From an uncultured Bacilli bacterium (GTDB lineage: Bacteria > Bacillota_I > Bacilli_A > RF39 > UBA660): a stretch of DNA of 9,405 bases. Below the pieces are notes generated by a model, which did no database searches, was not told where the DNA came from, and worked only from the letters and a program-made list of their open reading frames with translations. The position numbers were made by a program, and so were the translations under genes. Positions 1 through 5,016 of the stretch are shown here, piece after piece (the stretch's first letter is position 1; each line of letters starts with the position of its first letter). The stretch lies in the NCBI GenBank assembly GCA_910585915.1, contig CAJUGF010000050.1, positions 1 to 9,405 of the forward strand. Reading direction: 5' to 3'.

Positions 1-40
1 CAAACAAAAAGCGATATACTCTTTTTCAATATATCACTTT
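1..40 (-). terminator. Rho-independent terminator (minus strand)
   Basis: Arms at 8-18 and 30-40 form an 11-bp stem around an 11-base loop. The one non-Watson-Crick position is a U-G wobble in minus-strand RNA but a C-A mismatch in plus-strand RNA, which argues for minus-strand use. The downstream run on the minus strand is TTTTTGTTTG. It lies beyond the uppP terminator at 101-123, so it may be a backup terminator or may end an unseen short transcript. Confidence 0.6.
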
Positions 41-42
41 GT

Positions 43-94
43 CAACAATCTGAAAAAGAGCTTATGCTCTTTTTTTTTATAGATTGTTGTTTTT
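43..94 (+). terminator. Long-stem terminator of an off-window plus-strand gene
   Basis: The outer arms CAACAATCT (43-51) and AGATTGTTG (81-89) pair perfectly. The inner arms AAAAAGAGC (53-61) and GCTCTTTTT (66-74) close a TTAT loop. About 18 base pairs form with a small asymmetric bulge, followed by TTTTT at 90-94. Transcription from the left, outside the window, would end here. The inner hairpin alone also has a T-run on either strand, so some minus-strand activity is possible. Confidence 0.65.
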
Positions 95-100
95 GGGCAA

Positions 101-123
101 GAAAAAAAGCGAATATTCGCTTT
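101..123 (-). terminator. uppP terminator
   Basis: The 18-base perfect palindrome AAAGCGAATATTCGCTTT (106-123) is followed on the minus strand by a run of T (complement of the A-run 102-108). It overlaps the last bases of uppP, whose TAA stop is at 124-122, so the terminator starts inside the stop codon. Confidence 0.85.
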
Positions 124-934
124 ATCTAAAATAATATAGAACAAAAATTCCTAGAATAAGACAATAGATTGAAAATTTCCATAGTTTTCCTTTTTGAACC
201 CAGTTACTTAGCCATTGATAAGAGAAATAAGTAATGATACCAGATGCAATTAATCCAAAAGTATATGGAAGCATTAGATTTGTTAGATTTCCAGCTTCTA
301 AAATGTCTAAAAGGCCTAGTCCCATTGATGCTATGGATACAGGGAAATATAACATAAAGGTGTATTTTAAAGAAGCTTTTCTTGATAAACCACAAAGTAG
401 GCATCCAACTAATACTGTTCCACTTCTACTAATGCCTGGAAAGAGGGCAATCATTTGAAGAAGACCAATGATGATGGCATCCTTATAAGTTATATCTTTA
501 TCTTCTTTTTGGCCATTTGCTTTTCTTACTAAAAATAAAGCTGTTGCCGTAATTAGAAAAGCTATGCCTAGAATTCTTGGACCACTTACAAGTTCTTCAA
601 TTTTATCTTTTAGTATGATTCCTGCAATTCCTACTGGAATGGATCCAATTAAAATTAACCAGCAATATTTAAAATCATTTTGACATTCTTTTCTTTTTTC
701 TTTTTTTAAAATATAAGTAAAGAAGCTAGTTATTAATTTTATAATGTCTTTCCAAAATATTATTAATATAGCTAGAAATGAGCCAAAGTTAGCAATAATT
801 TCAAAGTTTAAATCACTCATTAAATTTGTATTAAAGATATTTTTTAATAGAACCAAATGTCCACTTGAAGAGATTGGCAAAGGTTCTGTTAATCCTTGGA
901 TTATTCCAAATATAATATATTCTATTAAGTTCAA
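122..934 (-). CDS. uppP: Undecaprenyl-diphosphate phosphatase
   Basis: This integral membrane phosphatase converts undecaprenyl diphosphate to the monophosphate, recycling the lipid carrier of peptidoglycan synthesis; loss or excess affects bacitracin sensitivity in relatives. Counting from the TTG start, the protein is 270 residues, the usual BacA/UppP length. The family's first signature is at residues 14-27 (GLTEPLPISSSGHL, with E17 and the Ser run before H26). The second, PGISRSGT, is at 166-173 and carries the conserved Arg170. About seven to eight hydrophobic helices are visible. A longer reading starts at GTG 943, but that GTG lies inside the Shine-Dalgarno AGGTGAT, whereas TTG 934 sits four bases beyond that element, so TTG is preferred. 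The gene is single and divergent from the operon starting at 1000, with its own promoter and terminator. Confidence 0.95.
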   Translation of the reverse strand: MNLIEYIIFGIIQGLTEPLPISSSGHLVLLKNIFNTNLMSDLNFEIIANFGSFLAILIIFWKDIIKLITSFFTYILKKEKRKECQNDFKYCWLILIGSIPVGIAGIILKDKIEELVSGPRILGIAFLITATALFLVRKANGQKEDKDITYKDAIIIGLLQMIALFPGISRSGTVLVGCLLCGLSRKASLKYTFMLYFPVSIASMGLGLLDILEAGNLTNLMLPYTFGLIASGIITYFSYQWLSNWVQKGKLWKFSIYCLILGIFVLYYFR

Positions 935-938
935 TTTT

Positions 939-945
939 ATCACCT
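939..945 (-). promoter_or_regulatory. Ribosome binding site that fixes the TTG start of uppP
   Basis: On the minus strand AGGTGAT is complementary to the 16S 3' end and is followed by AAAA and then TTG (934-932). The spacing is ideal for TTG and impossible for the in-frame GTG at 943, which forms part of the site itself. Confidence 0.8.
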
Positions 946-954
946 ACTATATTA

Positions 955-996
955 TATAATAAAATAACAATTATAGAAATATAATTTAATGGTGAT
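955..996 (+). promoter_or_regulatory. Probable -10 box and ribosome binding site for the gene at 1000
   Basis: TATAAT at 955-960 would place the transcript start near 967, with a leader reaching the Shine-Dalgarno GGTGAT at 991-996, four bases before the TTTA-type start ATG at 1000 is entered. No good -35 box is visible; TTCAAT at 930-935 is weak and 19 bases away. A second TATAAT at 980-985 is too close to the ribosome binding site to be useful. The Shine-Dalgarno is firm, the promoter is tentative. Confidence 0.35.
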
Positions 997-998
997 AA
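970..998 (-). promoter_or_regulatory. Probable SigA promoter of uppP
   Basis: On the minus strand, TTATCA (998-993, 4 of 6 matches to TTGACA) is followed after 17 bases by a perfect TATAAT (975-970). The predicted start near 963 leaves about 18 bases before the Shine-Dalgarno. The -35 box coincides with the ribosome binding site of the divergent gene at 1000. Confidence 0.55.
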
Positions 999-999
999 A

Positions 1000-1233
1000 A
1001 TGTTACGAGTATTTCTTTATTTCTTGGGAGTTCTTTGTGTTAGTGTAGGTATGATGTTTTGTATTTTATATCTAAATCTTTTAACACTTGGGTATAGTTT
1101 TGGTAATCTCGTTCATTTTATTATTAGAAGAGGGGAATGCCTTATTTTTTTCCTTGGACTTCTTTTGTTATTAATCTCTTGGAAAGGACCTGATTTTTGT
1201 GAATTATTATTACGATCTCACTCTAAATTTTGA
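1000..1233 (+). CDS. Small two-helix membrane protein, unknown function
   Basis: The protein has 77 residues with two strongly hydrophobic segments, roughly residues 4-31 and 47-61. A short middle part containing FIIRRGE (about 40-46) separates them and is the likely positively charged cytoplasmic turn. ATG 1000 follows GGTGAT at the standard distance, which supports a real start. The last 35 bases overlap the next gene in another frame, suggesting translational coupling. I recognise no family. By position it may work with the DUF3603 protein downstream, but that rests only on adjacency and overlap. Confidence 0.7.
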   Translation: MLRVFLYFLGVLCVSVGMMFCILYLNLLTLGYSFGNLVHFIIRRGECLIFFLGLLLLLISWKGPDFCELLLRSHSKF

Positions 1234-1834
1234 TATGGAACATTTATGGGAGTTTTATGAATGGGAAGAGAAGGATTTACTTACTCATATCCAAAAGATT
1301 CCACTTTTTCGTGTAGATTGTGATGTTATAAAGGATTTTATGATGCATCACATTCATGTTGATTCTTCCTTTGTATCAAAGATTGCCCATAAAACGGTAG
1401 CTTTTGATGATGAAGATATTTATGCAGCCTTTTTAATGAGTGATTCTAAAAATACTTTAGCTGTTTTGTTAAATGAAGAGGGAGAAGTTATTGCTCTTAG
1501 TAAGACACTTGTTTTTGATGATAATCATATTAATGAATTTATGTATACTTTAAGAGAGACAAGTATTCCTTATGAGATTGGAATGATAAGAAAGAAAAAA
1601 AAGGTGTTGCGACAAGAAGAAAAATTAAAGCAGTTAATTCGGGTAGAGCTTCAAACTTTGATGGATGAAAAAAATCAAGAAAAGTTAAAGTATCTTTATT
1701 ATGAATGGACTGGATGTGATTGTGATTCTATGGAAGAGATGTATCAAGGTATGATGCAGGAACTCTCGAAACCAATGGATGACAAAATGTTGCAGCTTTC
1801 CTATTTTATTCGTTTATCTTATCATCAAGTTTAA
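1199..1834 (+). CDS. DUF3603 / UPF0736 (YjbA-like) protein
   Basis: This is a 211-residue soluble, acidic protein without signal peptide or membrane segments. From memory of the family, several stretches resemble Bacillus YjbA: an N-terminal FYEW segment (residues 18-21) leading to IPLFRV (33-38), and a C-terminal block with EEKLKQLIRVEL (141-152) followed by KLKYLYYEW (163-171). The molecular function of that family is unknown to me. GTG 1199 is chosen because AAAGGA lies at 1183-1188, whereas the in-frame ATG at 1235 has no ribosome binding site. The first 35 bases overlap the preceding membrane protein gene, so the two are probably coupled, and a terminator follows closely. A Cys pair in the motif GCDCD (residues 173-177) could bind metal, but this is speculation. 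Confidence 0.72.
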   Translation: MNYYYDLTLNFDMEHLWEFYEWEEKDLLTHIQKIPLFRVDCDVIKDFMMHHIHVDSSFVSKIAHKTVAFDDEDIYAAFLMSDSKNTLAVLLNEEGEVIALSKTLVFDDNHINEFMYTLRETSIPYEIGMIRKKKKVLRQEEKLKQLIRVELQTLMDEKNQEKLKYLYYEWTGCDCDSMEEMYQGMMQELSKPMDDKMLQLSYFIRLSYHQV

Positions 1835-1843
1835 TTTTTTTAT

Positions 1844-1866
1844 AGGACTTAAATAGTCCTTTTTTT
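1844..1866 (+). terminator. Terminator of the two-gene operon
   Basis: AGGACT (1844-1849) and AGTCCT (1855-1860) pair around a TAAAT loop and are followed by six T (1861-1866). It lies ten bases after the DUF3603 stop and 23 before the next start. No convincing promoter is visible between it and the carboxypeptidase gene, so read-through may supply that operon. Confidence 0.85.
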
Positions 1867-1889
1867 CATATGTTTTGATAGGTGGTTTT

Positions 1890-2972
1890 ATGAAACAATT
1901 GGTTTGCTTTCTCTTTTTCTTTTTTTGTTTTCCATTTTTAGTGTTTGCATATAGCGCTGAAAGTATGATTGCAATGGATGTTCATTCTGGAAGAGTATTG
2001 TATGAGCAAAATGCTTATGAAGAAAAGTTAATTGCTAGTACTACAAAAATTATGACAACTATTGTAGCGATTGAACAGATGGATCTTTTAAAGGAAATTA
2101 CAGTAAGTGATGAAGTTTTAAAGGCATATGGTAGTGCCATTTATATTGAAGTTGGGGAAGTTATGACACTTCAAGATTTGTTGTATGGTTTAATGCTTCG
2201 AAGTGGTAATGATGCTGCAGTGGTGATTGCTAATGCAGTAGGAGGAAGCATGGAAGGATTTGTGCATCTAATGAACCAAAAGGCTTATGAAATAGGTATG
2301 AGCCATACTGTTTTTTATAATTCTCATGGCTTAGAAGAAAATGATGGAAAAGGAAATACTTCTACGGCTTATGATATGGCCAAGCTCATGCGATATGCGA
2401 TGCAAAATGAAACTTTTCGTGTTATTACTAGTGCTAAAAATTATGTAGGGAAGAGTAATGAAAAGACATATCATTGGACCAATAAGAATAAGTTATTACA
2501 TAGTTATGAATATACGATTGGAGGAAAAACAGGATTTACTGAGAAAGCTCGAAGAACTTTAGTAACAGTTGCCAATAAAGAAGGAAAGGAGATTGTGATT
2601 GTGACTCTTAATGATGGAAATGATTTTGCAGATCATAAGAATTTGTATGAGGTATTGTTTTCAGATTTTGAATTGTTGTCTATTTTTCAAAAAGATGATT
2701 TTTCAATCCCAGATTTAAAAGATTATCAAAATGATGAGCTTTATATTGAGAAAGATGTTCAAATTTTGATGAAAGCAGAGGAAAGAGAAAATTTACGTGT
2801 AGAGTATGAAATGTATTCTTTGGATGATTATCATACTGGCGATAATGTGGGTTTAGCACATGTCTTTTTAGAGGATAAAGAAATGATTTCAGTACGAATT
2901 TATGTTCAGAAGAAAGAAGATAAACCTAAGGGACTCTTTCAAAAACTTTTTGGGTGGTTCTTTCAATGGTAA
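1890..2972 (+). CDS. dacB: D-Ala-D-Ala carboxypeptidase (PBP5/DacF type, S11)
   Basis: This penicillin-binding protein removes the terminal D-Ala from peptidoglycan pentapeptides outside the membrane. A hydrophobic signal peptide covers residues 1-20 and probably ends after the VFA just before Tyr21. The three active-site motifs are intact: S50-T-T-K53 (nucleophile Ser50), S105-G-N107 and K213-T-G215. A C-terminal domain (about 270-342) follows, ending in an aromatic-rich amphipathic segment (about 348-360) that could anchor the enzyme to the membrane, as in PBP5. ATG 1890 follows AGGTGG (1880-1885); a TTG five codons upstream lies before this site and is rejected. The stop overlaps spmA by seven bases. 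The symbol dacB follows the B. subtilis dacB-spmA-spmB arrangement; by sequence alone dacF would fit equally well. Confidence 0.9.
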   Translation: MKQLVCFLFFFFCFPFLVFAYSAESMIAMDVHSGRVLYEQNAYEEKLIASTTKIMTTIVAIEQMDLLKEITVSDEVLKAYGSAIYIEVGEVMTLQDLLYGLMLRSGNDAAVVIANAVGGSMEGFVHLMNQKAYEIGMSHTVFYNSHGLEENDGKGNTSTAYDMAKLMRYAMQNETFRVITSAKNYVGKSNEKTYHWTNKNKLLHSYEYTIGGKTGFTEKARRTLVTVANKEGKEIVIVTLNDGNDFADHKNLYEVLFSDFELLSIFQKDDFSIPDLKDYQNDELYIEKDVQILMKAEERENLRVEYEMYSLDDYHTGDNVGLAHVFLEDKEMISVRIYVQKKEDKPKGLFQKLFGWFFQW

Positions 2973-3547
2973 GTTATATTTGGGGTTTTTTTATATTAAT
3001 AGGCGTTTTCTTTTCTCTTTTGACTGGACAAACAGAAGCTTTAAATAATCAAATTTTTAGTGGGGCTACAGAAGGTATTAATTTACTTTTAGAGATGTTA
3101 CCTTTATTGGTTTTGTGGACAGGTGTTATGAGAATTGCAGAAGATGCGGGGATTTTACAAAAATTTTCTAATTTGGTATTGCCTATATTACATAAATTAT
3201 TTCCAAGTTTAAAAAAAGATGATCCAGCTCTTGGATACATTGCTTCTAATATTGCAGCAAATGCTTTGGGACTTGGGTCTGCTGCTACCCCTTTTGGATT
3301 AAAAGCTATGGAATGTATGCAGAAGAATAATCCTAATAAAGGTAGTGCAACAGAAGCTATGATTACTTTTTTGATTTTAAATACAGGAGGAGTAACCATT
3401 ATTCCTACAACCGTTTTAGCTCTTCGTCTTAGCCACGGTAGTGCGAATCCTTCTGAAATTATTGTAACTTCGATCTTAGCTACTGCTTGTTCTAGTATTG
3501 CTGGATTATTGTTAGATTATTTTATACGTCGGAGGAAAAGAAGATGA
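2966..3547 (+). CDS. spmA: Spore maturation protein A family membrane protein
   Basis: The protein has 193 residues with several membrane helices and the nucleoside-recognition (Gate) type fold of SpmA. Family hallmarks are the block N95-IAANALGLGSAATPFGLKAM at about residues 95-115 and LNTGGVTIIPTTVLALR at about 138-154. It ends in a basic tail, RRRKRR. In Bacillus, SpmA and SpmB are needed for spore core dehydration; their transport role is not settled. ATG 2966 lies eight bases after GGGTGG (2952-2957), inside the end of the carboxypeptidase gene. An upstream in-frame GTG at 2954 falls within that ribosome binding site. The TGA stop overlaps the spmB start (ATGA), so all three genes are translationally linked. 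Confidence 0.92.
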   Translation: MVSYIWGFFILIGVFFSLLTGQTEALNNQIFSGATEGINLLLEMLPLLVLWTGVMRIAEDAGILQKFSNLVLPILHKLFPSLKKDDPALGYIASNIAANALGLGSAATPFGLKAMECMQKNNPNKGSATEAMITFLILNTGGVTIIPTTVLALRLSHGSANPSEIIVTSILATACSSIAGLLLDYFIRRRKRR

Positions 3548-4062
3548 ATACTGTTTCCAAATTAATTATTCCTATGTTTGTAGTTGGGGTTATTTTGTAT
3601 GGCTTTATTAAACGTGTCGATTTGTATGAGTCTTTTTTGGCGGGAGCAAAAGATGGTCTTATTATGACTTTTCATATAGCACCTGCTATTATTGCGATGA
3701 TTTTTGCAACCAATTTATTTTTGAATAGTCATTTTATTGATCATGCTTTTCGATTTTTACATCCCCTGTTTCAAGCTTTTCATATTCCTATTGAAATTAT
3801 TCCTATGGCTTTGGTTCGCCCCATTAGTGGAACTGCTTCGCTGGGGATTTTGAATAATATATTGCTTGTTTATGGACCAGATTCATTTGTGGGAAGGCTT
3901 GCTTCAACCTTACAAGGGTGTACAGATACCACAATCTATGTTTTGGCTTTATATTTTGGTAGTGTTAAAATTTCTAAGACTGGGCATGCACTTTTAGCTG
4001 GATTATTTGCTGATTTTGTGGGCATTTTAGCTAGTTTTTTGATCGTTTCGGCTTTTTTTTAG
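3544..4062 (+). CDS. spmB: Spore maturation protein B family membrane protein
   Basis: This 172-residue membrane protein is the usual partner of SpmA; some clostridia carry the two as one fused protein. Family motifs seen are a segment with DGLIMTFHIAPAI (residues 37-49), ALVRPISGTASLGIL (about 88-102) and STLQGCTDTTIYVLALYFGS (about 121-140). The start ATG 3544 overlaps the spmA stop and is preceded by GGAGG at 3531-3535. No hairpin terminator follows: 147 bases separate it from the next gene, and these contain only an inverted repeat and a promoter. The presence of spmAB alone does not show that the organism sporulates. Confidence 0.92.
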   Translation: MNTVSKLIIPMFVVGVILYGFIKRVDLYESFLAGAKDGLIMTFHIAPAIIAMIFATNLFLNSHFIDHAFRFLHPLFQAFHIPIEIIPMALVRPISGTASLGILNNILLVYGPDSFVGRLASTLQGCTDTTIYVLALYFGSVKISKTGHALLAGLFADFVGILASFLIVSAFF

Positions 4063-4097
4063 TAAATTTTATCTTTTTTCGGGCATATTTTATTGTA

Positions 4098-4162
4098 TGA
4101 TACCTTGTAAAGTGCTCAATAGAACCTTGAATTTTAGAGCCGAATTTGACTTTTGGGTATCA
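4098..4162. repeat. Nested inverted repeat upstream of the glucosaminidase promoter
   Basis: TGATACC (4098-4104) pairs with GGTATCA (4156-4162), and inside it GCTC (4114-4117) can pair with GAGC (4137-4140). The right outer arm lies within the -35/-10 spacer of the promoter at 4146-4175. It could be a pair of operator half-sites about 58 bases apart or a weak RNA fold. Neither is established. Confidence 0.35.
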
Positions 4163-4175
4163 AATGTGGTAGAAT
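4146..4175 (+). promoter_or_regulatory. SigA promoter with extended -10
   Basis: TTGACT (4146-4151, 5 of 6 matches) is followed by an 18-base spacer and TAGAAT (4170-4175). TGG at 4167-4169 forms the extended -10 TGN element. The predicted start is near 4182, giving a leader of under 30 bases to ATG 4210 with GAGG at 4197-4200. Confidence 0.75.
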
Positions 4176-4209
4176 TTTATTTGTTTCCGCAAAAAAGAGG
4201 TAGAGATAA

Positions 4210-4872
4210 ATGGAAAAATTACCGTCGATTAGGGCTCTATGTGGGGCCATAATCGTAGTATTCTTTTTTCAAATCTTTGTTTCGTTTTATCACGATGTAA
4301 CAAAGTTAGAATTTCATAGCGATGTAAGTACAATGGGGAGTTATTTACGTGCAAGTTCAGTTAATATCAGTGATACTAAGAATGCAGAGATTTTGAAAGA
4401 AGAGGAAGCTTCCTTTTTAGGAGTACCTGTAGCTAATGAAGTTGTACCTGTTATTGTTTATGATGGGATGACAATGGAAGAGCTCAGTGAAAAGCTAGAT
4501 CGAAGCTTAAAATCTACTTTGTCTGGATATGGAAGCACTTTTGCTAATTTTTCTATCCAATATGGAGTAGATCCTTATATTGCTTTAGCAATTACACTAT
4601 TAGAGACTGGATGTTATCATGGTGTTTGTAGTACACTTACCAGCCAATGTAATAATGTCGGGGGTATGAAAGGAAGTCCTGGCTGTGGTGGAGGAGCTTA
4701 TCAAAGATTTTCTACATTAGATGCTGGGATTGAAGCTTTTATTCAAAACTTGTCTAAAAATTATTATCAAGTTGGACTTACGACTGTAGAACAAATAGGA
4801 AAAAAATATGCGGAAAGTAAAACATGGTCTACAAAAGTAAATGATTATATTTTAAAAATAAAAGCAAATTAG
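4210..4872 (+). CDS. Membrane-anchored glucosaminidase-like peptidoglycan hydrolase
   Basis: The protein has 220 residues with an N-terminal membrane anchor (about 9-27), a linker to about residue 105, and a C-terminal lysozyme-like domain of the glucosaminidase (LytG/GH73-related) type. Visible hallmarks are GVDPYIALAITLLETG (119-134), where Glu132 is the likely catalytic acid, CNNVGGMKG (147-155), the aromatic segment AYQRFSTLDAGIEAF (163-177), and a closing segment with KTWSTKVNDYI (204-214). It probably cleaves N-acetylglucosamine linkages in the wall during growth or division; the exact bond is inferred. Four cysteines (135, 140, 147, 159) all lie in the extracytoplasmic catalytic region, which suggests disulfides. 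The gene stands alone, with its own promoter upstream and hairpins directly on its stop codon. Confidence 0.82.
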   Translation: MEKLPSIRALCGAIIVVFFFQIFVSFYHDVTKLEFHSDVSTMGSYLRASSVNISDTKNAEILKEEEASFLGVPVANEVVPVIVYDGMTMEELSEKLDRSLKSTLSGYGSTFANFSIQYGVDPYIALAITLLETGCYHGVCSTLTSQCNNVGGMKGSPGCGGGAYQRFSTLDAGIEAFIQNLSKNYYQVGLTTVEQIGKKYAESKTWSTKVNDYILKIKAN

Positions 4873-4919
4873 AAAGTATTTTTACTTTCTCTAAAAGAGA
4901 CGAGATGTTCTCTTTTTTT
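4871..4919 (+). terminator. Tandem hairpins ending the glucosaminidase transcript
   Basis: The first hairpin is AGAAAGTA (4871-4878) with TACTTTCT (4883-4890) around TTTT, beginning inside the TAG stop; it has no T-run. The second is AAAAGAGA (4893-4900) with TCTCTTTT (4909-4916), followed by T through 4919, and is the functional rho-independent terminator. The first may protect the mRNA end or help pausing. Confidence 0.8.
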
Positions 4920-4933
4920 GTTGATTCTTTTAA

Positions 4934-4955
4934 GATTTTTGATTTTTGATTTTTT
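4934..4955 (+). repeat. Three tandem GATTTTT units upstream of a promoter
   Basis: GATTTTT occurs at 4934-4940 and 4941-4947, then GATTTTTT at 4948-4955, ending one base before the -35 box at 4957. The position and AT tracts suit an UP element that contacts the RNA polymerase alpha subunits, though the composition may be chance in such AT-rich DNA. Confidence 0.45.
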
Positions 4956-4956
4956 C

Positions 4957-4985
4957 TTGCCTTTTTTGATATAACTCGCTATAAT
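4957..4985 (+). promoter_or_regulatory. SigA promoter of the Asn-rich membrane protein gene
   Basis: TTGCCT (4957-4962) and TATAAT (4980-4985) are separated by exactly 17 bases. The predicted start near 4992 leaves a short leader to the Shine-Dalgarno GAGGGGA (5004-5010) and ATG 5017. Confidence 0.78.
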
Positions 4986-5016
4986 ATTTATTATAGTAAA
5001 GTAGAGGGGATTATTA

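Noticed and set aside
935..943. GTG start three codons upstream for uppP
   Set aside because: The GTG is part of the Shine-Dalgarno AGGTGAT that correctly positions TTG 934, and no other ribosome binding site lies before it.
204..959. Other open frames overlapping uppP on either strand
   Set aside because: They are shadows of uppP, whose family motifs are clear.
1231..1237. TGA read as Trp, or a frameshift joining the genes at 1000 and 1199
   Set aside because: TGG encodes Trp throughout, TGA ends other genes such as spmA, and both proteins have their own ribosome binding sites.
3049..3399. Minus-strand frame of 116 codons inside spmA
   Set aside because: It is antisense to a conserved family gene and shows no features of its own.
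4063..4209. Riboswitch upstream of the wall hydrolase (such as a c-di-AMP type)
   Set aside because: The strong promoter at 4146-4175 leaves a leader of under 30 bases, too short for a riboswitch, and no conserved core is visible.
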